Assembly (NCBI GenBank): GCA_030666985.1
Contig: DAOUWT010000085.1
Span: 1-9,359, forward strand
Direction of reading: 5' to 3'
Length of the DNA stretch: 9,359 nt
From: Chloroflexota bacterium
Lineage (GTDB): Bacteria; Chloroflexota; Anaerolineae; Anaerolineales; UBA11858
This document shows, piece by piece, positions 1 through 6,800 of this stretch. The notes beneath the pieces are model-generated. The model was not told where the DNA came from. It was given only the letters and a program-made list of their open reading frames with translations, and did no database searches. A program made the position numbers and the translations under genes. Numbering within the stretch: position 1 is the stretch's first letter; every line of letters starts with the position of its first letter.

Positions 1-1
1 C

Positions 2-544
2 AACAAGCGAATTGCAAAACAAACACACCTCACTAATTTAAGATTCGTTCAAAGCGCCGCAGAACACTTTTCCCCAACCAAACCTTATGATTTGATCTTT
101 AGCATTGACCTGCTTGAACACCTCCCAGAAGATGTGGCCGCATTGGTAAAATTCCGCCAAATGCTTTCCCCAACCGGAAAGCTGCTCCTGCACCTCCCCC
201 GGCGGCACCAGGAACACAAACGGATTTTCCCCGTCTTCCGCGAACACACTACGCCGGAGCACGTGCGGGACGAGTACACGGAGTCAGAAATTAGGGCCAA
301 GTTGAGGCAAGCGGGGTTCGAGGTGGAGTATCTGCGTTACGGCTTCAGTTGGCGGGGAGAGCTGGCTTTCGAACTGAACAATCTTTTTTGGGGATATCCT
401 TGGCTGCGTGTGGCTCTAGCCCTGCTTTTTCATCCGCTCTCGGTTTGGCTGGGATACTTGGACACACGCCGCGACTACGAAGATGGCAACTCGCTCCTGA
501 TTTTAGCTCGGGAACCGCGTTCCTCGGAGGAACGCGGTTCCTGA
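2..544 (+). CDS. SAM-dependent methyltransferase, C-terminal part (5' truncated)
   Basis: The reading frame is open from base 2 and ends at TGA 542-544, so the N-terminus, including the glycine-rich SAM loop, lies outside the window. The visible part starts late in a Rossmann fold. The stretch YDLIFSIDLLEHLPED is the typical motif IV region of Methyltransf_11-type class I methyltransferases, and the following MLSPTGKLLLHLP is the usual strand after the 'LKPGG' turn. A hydrophobic segment (LRVALALLFHPLSVWLGYL) near the end could be a membrane-associated helix. The substrate cannot be read from sequence; with its neighbours, a surface lipid or glycan is a reasonable inference. An in-frame TTG at 92 is internal to the fold and not a credible start. 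The last ten residues (EPRSSEERGS) are encoded entirely by a perfect palindrome, so the native C-terminus may have been replaced or extended. The next gene starts 23 bp downstream, suggesting an operon. Confidence 0.85.
   Translation, partial: NKRIAKQTHLTNLRFVQSAAEHFSPTKPYDLIFSIDLLEHLPEDVAALVKFRQMLSPTGKLLLHLPRRHQEHKRIFPVFREHTTPEHVRDEYTESEIRAKLRQAGFEVEYLRYGFSWRGELAFELNNLFWGYPWLRVALALLFHPLSVWLGYLDTRRDYEDGNSLLILAREPRSSEERGS
511..541. repeat. Perfect 14-bp palindrome with 3-nt loop at the end of the methyltransferase gene
   Basis: GGAACCGCGTTCCT (511-524), loop CGG, then its exact reverse complement AGGAACGCGGTTCC (528-541). It lies inside the last codons and directly abuts the stop codon. There is no T tract after it, so it does not look like an intrinsic terminator. 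It resembles a REP-like dispersed palindromic element. It is the only copy in this window, so its dispersed nature is inferred. Confidence 0.8.
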
Positions 545-567
545 GCGGAGATACGAAAGGCTGCCCA

Positions 568-1476
568 ATGAGCAAATTAGGAGAATTTTTAGCCTGGAGA
601 TTGAATAAAGCCTTCCCAAAGCTTAAAATGCAAGCCGATTTGGAAGATGCTAAACGCAATCTAGCGGCTAACCAGCTTTGGGCGTATAACGAGGCCCGGC
701 GCGTGGTGCCTTTTTTTGGCGCGGACTGGAGTTTAGCGGGGAAACTGGTCTTAGACGTGGGAACCGGCCTGGGCGGAAAATTGCCTTTTTTCGTCAACGA
801 AGGGCATGCCAAAAGCGTGGTCAGCATTGATATTGACGAGAGCAAACTGGCTACTTTTCAAAAACATCGTCAAGATTTAACACCGAGGCCTCAAAATCCC
901 CAGGCCATAAAAATAGCCGCCTCCGACGCGGCCTCGCTCCCATTCCCAGATAATTGCTTTGACGCCTCAGTTTCCATAAATACATTCGAGCACATTGCCA
1001 ATGTTGGGCAAGCTTTACGTGAGAGTTACCGCGTCCTCAAGCCGGGAGGGCTGGCCTACTTGCAACTTCCGCCTTATTACAGCCCGTGGGGGCCGCACCT
1101 TGGAAATTGGATTCACTTCCCCTGGCCGCACTTGTTCTTCTCGGAAAAGACTTTGTTGAACGTCCTCCGCCGCGTGAAGAAGGAACAAGACCTCAATGCT
1201 AATTTTCTCCCTGCGGCGCAAGTAGATTGGGAAATGCCACGCGCCTGTTTGCCCAACCTGAATCGGGTCACGCTGCGCCGTTTTCGGAAGTTGATCCGTG
1301 AAAGCGGGTTTATAATTCGGCAGGCAGCCTTGCTCCCGGTGGGCTACGATGTGCTGAGAAAGCTCCCTTTTCTGCGGTCTGTCTATTGGCTGCTCAAGGG
1401 CTGTACTTATGTTCCACTCTTGCAAGAAGTTGTGGTTACGAAGATGGTCTTTGTTTTGGAGAAGAGGGATGAGTGA
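568..1476 (+). CDS. Class I SAM-dependent methyltransferase
   Basis: A complete 302-residue methyltransferase. Motif I is VLDVGTGLGG (residues 61-70), the SAM-binding loop. The acidic residue after strand 2 lies in SIDIDESKL (86-94). Next comes the motif DAASLPFPDNCFDASVSINTFEH (120-142) and the LKPGG turn (157-161). After the Rossmann core comes an aromatic-rich segment (PPYYSPWGPHLGNWIHFPWPHLFF, 168-191), which is common in methyltransferases of polysaccharide and surface-lipid loci. The frame is open back to 349, but that part overlaps the previous gene. ATG 568 is preferred because it has a GAAAGG ribosome-binding site about 9 nt upstream and yields a normal family length. It lies 23 bp after the preceding methyltransferase gene and is probably in the same operon. 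The substrate is unknown. Confidence 0.88.
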   Translation: MSKLGEFLAWRLNKAFPKLKMQADLEDAKRNLAANQLWAYNEARRVVPFFGADWSLAGKLVLDVGTGLGGKLPFFVNEGHAKSVVSIDIDESKLATFQKHRQDLTPRPQNPQAIKIAASDAASLPFPDNCFDASVSINTFEHIANVGQALRESYRVLKPGGLAYLQLPPYYSPWGPHLGNWIHFPWPHLFFSEKTLLNVLRRVKKEQDLNANFLPAAQVDWEMPRACLPNLNRVTLRRFRKLIRESGFIIRQAALLPVGYDVLRKLPFLRSVYWLLKGCTYVPLLQEVVVTKMVFVLEKRDE

Positions 1477-1501
1477 AGAGCAAGGAGTGAGAAGTGACAT
1501 G

Positions 1502-1557
1502 CTCCTGATTGTTTACACAAGCGAAGTAAATATTTACCCAACACAACCAATCAGGAG
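1502..1557. repeat. Inverted repeat with nested palindrome upstream of the toxin-antitoxin promoter
   Basis: CTCCTGATTG (1502-1511) is exactly repeated in reverse complement as CAATCAGGAG (1548-1557). Inside the 36-bp interval lies a second perfect palindrome, GTAAATATTTAC (1526-1537). No T tract follows, so it is a poor terminator for the upstream methyltransferase. It ends 18 bp before the -35 box at 1576. It may be a regulatory binding site or the remnant end of an inserted element; both are inference. Confidence 0.55.
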
Positions 1558-1575
1558 ACAAAATAATTTTACAGT

Positions 1576-1604
1576 TTGACGAAGATATTGAGTATAAGTA
1601 TAAT
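1576..1604 (+). promoter_or_regulatory. Sigma70-type promoter of the toxin-antitoxin module
   Basis: The -35 TTGACG (1576-1581) is separated by 17 bp from a perfect -10 TATAAT (1599-1604). Transcription would begin near 1611, giving a leader of about 70 nt before the antitoxin ATG. The leader contains an imperfect inverted repeat at 1641-1664 (CAGCG...TACGCTG) that could be a hairpin or operator half-sites. It gives the module its own transcription, independent of the flanking genes. Confidence 0.72.
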
Positions 1605-1682
1605 ACACTAAGCTGTTTATGTATTTCTTTAGCCATGCACCAGCGCGTAAATGGAACTACGCTGATAACAGGAGCGTCTATC

Positions 1683-1955
1683 ATGTCTATCCGTGAACTT
1701 GTCGTAAGTATGTTGAAAATAGAAACCCGGCTTCAGGTATTCGAGCGGCGTTATGGACTCAAATCTGCTCATTTTTACCAATTAGCTGAAAAAGGGCGGT
1801 TAAGTGACCTCGACGGGCGGGATGATTTTTTCGAGTTCTTGGAATGGCGCGGACTGTACAAGCTATGGTTGGACTGTCGCGATGAATACGAAGAAGCGAT
1901 TACCAAGACGCCAGACTTGTTGACAGTCATTCACTCTGCTCCCGTCCCTGTTTAG
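1683..1955 (+). CDS. Small antitoxin-like protein paired with TumE-family toxin
   Basis: A 90-residue protein starting at ATG 1683, chosen over the in-frame ATG at 1635 because AGGAG (1670-1674) sits 8 nt upstream and the 1635 start has no such site. The protein is mostly predicted helix: a basic/acidic amphipathic N-terminal stretch (MLKIETRLQVFERRYGLKS, residues 10-28), then FYQLAEKGRLSDLDGRDDFFEFLEWRGLYKLW (31-62). Small proteins with a 'YGL...F...D..EW.GLYKLW' pattern are, to my recollection, often encoded just before DUF6516/TumE genes. No helix-turn-helix or ribbon-helix-helix can be seen with certainty. It is separated from the next gene by 5 bp and shares its promoter and terminator, the usual antitoxin-first order. 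Its role is inferred mainly from context. Confidence 0.7.
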   Translation: MSIRELVVSMLKIETRLQVFERRYGLKSAHFYQLAEKGRLSDLDGRDDFFEFLEWRGLYKLWLDCRDEYEEAITKTPDLLTVIHSAPVPV

Positions 1956-1960
1956 CCATT

Positions 1961-2383
1961 ATGCTCTCCTCAATTGTAGATTACGGTTTTCTGGTCTATA
2001 GCATCCCTGATACCTACGAGTTTGTCACACACTCTACGTTGACAATATGGGAAATTGATGGCAAGCGGGCCATTCTCAAGGGAGAAGTGTTTTTTGCCGG
2101 TGACATTCGTCTCCGAGTGCTAGAAGCCATCAACTTGCGAAAAGAGGTGATTGAGGAATATGGTTACGAAGTCTATCGGGAAACAGAGAAACTTTACTGG
2201 TACGACTCTTGGTCTCATCCTGATGACCCCACGTTAGCTGCCACGCATCCCCACCACAAACACATTCCTCCCGACATAAAACACAACCGCATCCCCGCGC
2301 CAGAGCTCTCATTCACCAAACCCAATTTGCCGTTTCTGATCGAGGAGGTTGTAGAACTGTTGCGTGCAGAGGAATCGCCCTAA
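1961..2383 (+). CDS. Toxin-antitoxin system TumE-family (DUF6516) protein
   Basis: A 140-residue protein with the features I associate with the DUF6516/TumE family. The N-terminal half is beta-rich, running through GEVFFAGDIRLRVLEAINL (residues 41-59). Then come EYGYEVYRETEKLYWYDS (66-83), a His-rich HPDDPTLAATHPHHKHIPP (86-104) and a conserved-looking tail (RIPAPELSFTKPNLPFLIEEV, 110-130). The clustered His, Asp and aromatic residues around 81-108 are candidates for the active or binding site, but the biochemical activity of the family is not something I can establish from sequence. The gene starts at ATG 1961, 5 bp after the antitoxin stop, suggesting translational coupling, and is followed by an intrinsic terminator. 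The gene appears intact and full length. Confidence 0.8.
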   Translation: MLSSIVDYGFLVYSIPDTYEFVTHSTLTIWEIDGKRAILKGEVFFAGDIRLRVLEAINLRKEVIEEYGYEVYRETEKLYWYDSWSHPDDPTLAATHPHHKHIPPDIKHNRIPAPELSFTKPNLPFLIEEVVELLRAEESP

Positions 2384-2418
2384 GCTGGTGTCACCACCAC
2401 TATTTCACTGTGCCTGAC

Positions 2419-2443
2419 AGCCCGTCCCCGGCGGGCTTTTTTT
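2419..2443 (+). terminator. Rho-independent terminator of the toxin-antitoxin module
   Basis: The stem AGCCCG (2419-2424) pairs with CGGGCT (2432-2437) around a 7-nt loop, followed by a run of seven T (2437-2443). It lies 36 bp after the toxin stop codon and closes the two-gene unit. Confidence 0.85.
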
Positions 2444-2463
2444 GATTCGGATGAGGAGTGGCG

Positions 2464-2534
2464 TCACGTTTCACGCATCACGTCTTCACGTCTTCACGTA
2501 TCACGCTTCACGTTTCACGTTTTCACGTTTCACG
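2464..2534. repeat. Ten tandem TCACG-based 7-8 bp repeats
   Basis: TCACG begins at 2464, 2471, 2478, 2486, 2494, 2501, 2508, 2515, 2523 and 2530, so ten cores are spaced 7 or 8 bp apart with variable TTT/CA/TCT/TA/CT fillers. The array fills the gap between the toxin-antitoxin terminator and the membrane-protein gene. It is open in two forward frames and would add a spurious N-terminus rich in S, R, F, T, H and V if a GTG at 2458 were used as a start. It has no spacers and is not CRISPR. Its function is unknown. Confidence 0.85.
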
Positions 2535-2547
2535 TCTTTGGGAAACA

Positions 2548-3486
2548 ATGGCTATACAAAGGATGTTTCGTCAAGCTCAACTCAATTCACGCCTATGGGG
2601 ATTGGCAATCATCCTCGGTGTGGCGGGAGTGTTTGGGATCACGCTCATTAGAGAATGGGACACGCTCGCAGCCTTTGCATGGCAAGCAGAATGGCGCAAT
2701 TTGCCCCTCATAATACTCACCCACTTCCTGGCCTTGGGGTCAATGTTCGCCGCCTGGCAGGGGATGATGACCAGTTTCACTCACTACAAAAATTGGCGGG
2801 GCAATTTACGCATTTACAGCCTTTCTATCCTGGCCCGCAGAATCCCGCTCCCAATTTGGTATGTGGGAAGCCGCTTGTATTTTTATAAACGGGAAAAGGT
2901 CTCCTTAACTAAAATTGCCAGCGCAACAGCCCTAGAGATGGTCTTGATCACTTTTAGCGGCTTGGCGTGCTATCTTTTGCTCCCAGAACCGAGCACGAAA
3001 GCCTGGCTCTGGTTTCCCATTCTAGGCGCGGCAGGGAGCATTTTCATAGTTGCGGCCATCCAGCCGAACCTGGTGGTCAAGTTAATCAACTACGTCTTAG
3101 GCGTCTTCGAGAAGGAGTCGCTTGACCTGACCCTCACCCGCGCCGAGCTTCTGACCTGGAGCGCTTTCTACCTGGGAACCTGGCTCCTAGACGGGACGGG
3201 GTTATATTTCACGATCGCCGCCCTAACGGCTGCCCCGCCCTCCCTGCCCGCCGCAATTGGGGTATCTACCATCTCGGCCTTGGTGTCGATTCTTTCTCTT
3301 CTCTTGCCCAGCGGGTTGGGGCTGAAGGAACTCACCATGAGCGCGTTGTTGAGCGCGTTTCTGCCTTTCTCGGTGGGAATGGTGATTGCCGTCACGTACC
3401 GCCTGCTGAATACGCTCATTGAAATTGCCTGGGTGGGGATGGGTGAGAAGGTGGGAGGAATGGAAAAAATTTCCCTTATGCGATAG
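2548..3486 (+). CDS. Polytopic membrane protein, lysylphosphatidylglycerol synthase/flippase-like (UPF0104)
   Basis: A 312-residue integral membrane protein with about eight hydrophobic segments: roughly residues 16-34, 51-71, 130-146, 154-172, 202-224, 233-254, 263-281 and 283-299. The late motif LPSGLGLKELTMSALL (253-268), followed by the helix AVTYRLLNTLIEIAW, matches the pattern of the PF03706-type transmembrane domain (LPG synthase TM region, 'flippase-like'). There is no C-terminal aminoacyl-transferase domain, so it is not a full MprF. Family members are thought to move or modify lipids or glycolipids in the membrane; the exact substrate is unknown. ATG 2548 is chosen because the upstream in-frame extension to 2458 only translates the TCACG repeats, while GGGA lies a few bases before 2548. 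With the methyltransferases upstream it suggests a surface glycolipid locus split by the toxin-antitoxin module. Confidence 0.78.
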   Translation: MAIQRMFRQAQLNSRLWGLAIILGVAGVFGITLIREWDTLAAFAWQAEWRNLPLIILTHFLALGSMFAAWQGMMTSFTHYKNWRGNLRIYSLSILARRIPLPIWYVGSRLYFYKREKVSLTKIASATALEMVLITFSGLACYLLLPEPSTKAWLWFPILGAAGSIFIVAAIQPNLVVKLINYVLGVFEKESLDLTLTRAELLTWSAFYLGTWLLDGTGLYFTIAALTAAPPSLPAAIGVSTISALVSILSLLLPSGLGLKELTMSALLSAFLPFSVGMVIAVTYRLLNTLIEIAWVGMGEKVGGMEKISLMR

Positions 3487-3530
3487 AATGTAAGTGCCAG
3501 GTCTTTCCGGGAGGATGAACCCGCCGGGGA

Positions 3531-3605
3531 TGGCGGTCCGGCTCAAGCGGGGGGATGGCGACCAGGCTCGAGCGGGGGGATGGCGGTCCGGCTCGAGCGA
3601 GGGTT
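3531..3605. repeat. Three tandem 25-bp GC-rich repeats
   Basis: Units begin at TGGCG 3531, 3556 and 3581, an exact 25-bp period. The consensus is TGGCGGTCCGGCTCGAGCGG followed by GGGGA, with a few substitutions between units. It is related to the 26-bp cluster at 3744-3821. Confidence 0.85.
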
Positions 3606-3732
3606 AACGCTCCGGGATGGGTTTACCTTCCCACGGGGGGGGGCGGTTTGGCCACTGGGGGGGGCTAACCTGGCGGGAGGGGTTTACCATCCCCCAGGGT
3701 TGCGGCCGGCTCACGCGTGGGCAAATCTCCCA

Positions 3733-3764
3733 TCCGCCGGATCTGGCGATCCGGCTCAAGCGGA
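3733..3764. repeat. Dispersed hairpin repeat, copy 1
   Basis: GCCGGATC (3736-3743), loop TGGC, GATCCGGC (3748-3755) form a perfect 8-bp stem. Flanking TCCGC (3733-3737) and GCGGA (3760-3764) form an overlapping outer inverted repeat. The same architecture recurs at 7118-7149 and, less perfectly, at 9333-9359. Confidence 0.75.
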
Positions 3765-3821
3765 GGGGTTGGCGATCCGGCTCAAGCAGAGGGGTTGGCA
3801 ACCCCGCTCACGCGGAGGAAT
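3744..3821. repeat. Three tandem 26-bp GC-rich repeats
   Basis: Units begin at TGGCG/TGGCA 3744, 3770 and 3796, a period of 26 bp. The consensus is TGGCGATCCGGCTCAAGCGG followed by AGGGGT; the third unit is more diverged (TGGCAACCCCGCTCACGCGG). The first unit forms the 3' half of a hairpin with the preceding GCCGGATC. No unique spacers are present, so this is not a CRISPR array. Confidence 0.85.
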
Positions 3822-3860
3822 ATCCCCCAAAGCTGACGGACAGGTACGCAAAGGAATTGC

Positions 3861-3865
3861 AGAGG
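3861..3865 (+). promoter_or_regulatory. Ribosome-binding site deciding the protease start
   Basis: AGAGG is 9 nt before ATG 3875. A second in-frame ATG at 3866 directly abuts this site and is therefore too close, which favours 3875 and the signal peptide beginning MQKKHK. Confidence 0.65.
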
Positions 3866-3874
3866 ATGTGTGTT

Positions 3875-6800
3875 ATGCAAAAGAAACATAAGTTGTTGAA
3901 CTTGATATTAGCCATCCTGTTTTTGGGCGGTTTTGTTATGGCACCCTCGGCGCAGGCAACCCCCCCCGCTCCGCCTCCCCCCCCGACGACACCCCCGGGA
4001 CGGTTCCAACTTCTTCCCGAAGAGGTGCTGGCATCCTTCCAGGGCGGCATGTCCTCGGAGGAGTTCTTGCTCATGACGCGCGGCCCCATCCCCAACGCTC
4101 TGGCAGACCTGGCTGGCCAGGAAATTACGGTGGTGGTTGAGCTTGTGGATCCATCCGTGGCGGAGTTGTTCTCTAACGCTAGAGGGAATATGAGTCCCCT
4201 GGCCCAGCGGAGTCACGCCGAAGAGCTGGCCAGTCTTCAGAGACCGGTGGCCGATTACGTTGTCTCACACTCTGGGGCGGTCATTTCGCAATATACTAAA
4301 GTTTATAACGGGCTGCTGGTCAACGTTCCCTTCGAGCAATTGGCCGAGCTGAGAATGTTACCCAATGTGAAGGCCATTCACCGCGCCCCGGTCTATTATC
4401 CCATTTTGGATAACAGCGTCCCCACCATTAGGGCCGACAAAGTGGCTGCTGATCTAGGCTTTGACGGAACAGGAATTTCAATTGGCATCATTGACACTGG
4501 GGTTGATTACACGCACGCGGCCCTGGGGGGAAACGGAGACCCCGCTGATTACATCGCTAATAATCCGGATATCTTAGATTTCGGTTTCCCAAACGCCAAA
4601 GTGGTAGGGGGATATGACTTTGCCGGGACGGACTACGAAGCAGGCGAAGTCCCTGTCCCCGACGAGGATCCTCTCGATGAATATACCTTCGGACATGGCA
4701 CACATGTGGCTTCTACAGCAGCCGGGCTGGAAGCCGGTGACGTAAGCAAGGGGGTCGCTCCTGGGGCAGATATTTATGCTCTGAAGGTATATGGATCAAG
4801 CGGAGGTACAAACTTAATTGCTGACGCCATTGAATGGGCTATGGACCCCGATGGGGACGACGACTTATCGGATCATTTGGATGTAATCAATATTTCGTCT
4901 GGCACCACTTACGGGCCGGCTGACGACAACGACCCCGCTATAGCAGCGGTCAATAACGCGGTGGCGGCTGGCGTGGTAGTGGTGGCTGCGGCTGGAAACG
5001 ACGGGGATGTGTCTTATATCACCAGCAGCCCGGCCTCAGCCAGTGGAGCAATTTCGGTGGCGGGCAGCAACTCCGGTTATGACAGCGGGCCGACGGTCAG
5101 TACAGCGGCAAGGGATTTCTTATATCAACCTTCTTCCTTTGATAATTGGAGCGGTCGCTATACCGTGGAATCGACTGCACCGCTTTTTTATACTGGAACA
5201 ATCACAGACGACCGCCTTTGTGATATAAGCGGATTTGCTCCTGGTGCTACACCTATGCTGGGCAGCATAGCTCTTATTCAACGCGGAGATTGTAATTTTG
5301 ATGTCAAAGTTGATAATGCCGAAGCCCTGGGAGCGGTAGGGGTAATTGTTTTCAATAACGAACCAGGAAAAACAGGGATGTCGGGCCATGAGGTGAATAT
5401 TCCGGCCTGCATGGTGGCCGATGTTGACGGGCAGGCCTTGCAAGCCTCACACGGGCTAGCTGTGACAGTCTCGGCAGAGGGTGACACGAGCAAAACTCAA
5501 ACTCCGGAATATATATGGGATAGTTCCGCTCGCGGACCCCGGGGTTTTGATTCCAATTTGAAGCCAGAGATAACCGCCCCGGCCACACCTATTTATGCCG
5601 CCAATTATAAAACCGGCACAGGAAAGACTGGGTTTGCGGGAACTTCGATGGCCTCCCCTCACGTAGCCGGAGCGGCGGCCCTTGTTGTGCAGGCGCACCC
5701 CGCGTGGACGCCTGATCAAGTTAAAGCGGCCCTCATGAACCGCGCCGTTGACTTGGCAGATCTTTCACCTGTCCCCCGCGTGGGGGCTGGGCGGGTGGAC
5801 GCCTACGAGAGCGTGAACCGGAGCGTGATCGCCGTAGGGGACGCGGAACTGGTGAGCCTGAGCTGGGGGGTGCTCCTGATGGGCGGGGCGACGTACACGG
5901 ACACCAAAACGGTCACTTTCAGCAATTATACGGCCTCTGAGATCACTTATAACATAGCCTGGTATTTTGATGGCGAGTCATCCACTGACGGGGTAGGCTT
6001 CACCCATCCCGCCAGTGTAACCGTCCCGGCAGTGGGAACAGCCCAGGTGGATGTTCAGCTTGATGCTAATCCTGCACAAATTCCAAGCAATTTCAACGAT
6101 GCTGATGCTGATCCCATTTTAGAGGAATACAGCGGTTATTTCGTTTTCACAAACGCGGGGGATGCTGCCGACAAGCTGCGGCTACCCTTCTACCTTTTGC
6201 CCCGGCCATACAGCCAGCTAACAGAGTTATCGTCAGAACTAATCATGGATTATGATGCCGACAAAGCCAGCGTAGAACTCCAACATTCAGGCCCTATCAG
6301 CTCCAAGCTTTGGGGCTACCCAGCCTTCATGTCGGACCCGAACGAGGCGGGCATAGGCGACGAGGGTGATCTGAGGTTATTCGGATTGGACTATGGGGGC
6401 TTGATGGATACGAACGATGATGATATTCCTGATACAGATTCCATCATCGCGGCCATCAATGTTTATGGAAGCTGGCACACGCCTCAGACCACTTTTGTTA
6501 AATTTTACCTTTTCATAGATGTTGATCAGGATGGTACTGATGACTATAAGCTTTACAACTACGATTTTGGATATGACGATACAAAAAATTATAACGACCT
6601 CTGGATGGTCTTCAAAGAGGACCTCAGTACGGGCCAGGTGAGTCTGGCAAGCCCATTCGCAATCTACACCGACTACAACGCTGGGTACATGGAGTGGTAT
6701 ATTCCCACCCACGGTTCCTACGGATTTGGTCTTGACCCGGTAGGAGGGGGAGGTGATACGAGATTCGATTTTCACTTATCATGCTACGGTTATTATGAGA

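Larger units (their letters stand above)
3487..3874. other. Gene-free GC-rich region upstream of the secreted protease
   Basis: These 388 bp hold no credible gene. They are built of two repeat clusters (3531-3605 and 3744-3821) separated by a G-rich tract. The tract contains runs of nine G (3635-3643) and eight G (3657-3664) and a twice-occurring GGGTTTACC(T/A)TCCC motif (near 3618 and 3680). Long open frames across it reflect lack of stops in GC-rich repeats. No convincing -35/-10 pair for the protease was found, and no terminator for the upstream membrane-protein gene. Confidence 0.75.

Noticed and set aside
349..567. In-frame N-terminal extension of the second methyltransferase
   Set aside because: It overlaps the preceding methyltransferase in another frame and translates the palindrome; ATG 568 has a ribosome-binding site and gives a normal protein length.
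345..845. 166-codon minus-strand open frame
   Set aside because: It is antisense to two well-supported methyltransferase genes and shows no recognisable protein features.
2442..2547. Coding extensions through the TCACG array, including a GTG start at 2458
   Set aside because: The translation is only the repeat read as S/R/F/T/H/V residues; the family-like membrane protein starts at 2548.
3531..3821. CRISPR array
   Set aside because: Repeats are directly tandem with no unique spacers, units are only 25-26 bp including the junction, and no cas gene is nearby.
3580..3891. Open frames of about 100 codons over the GC-rich repeats, including the upstream extension of the protease
   Set aside because: They arise from lack of stops in GC-rich repeats; the signal peptide and ribosome-binding site place the protease start at 3875.
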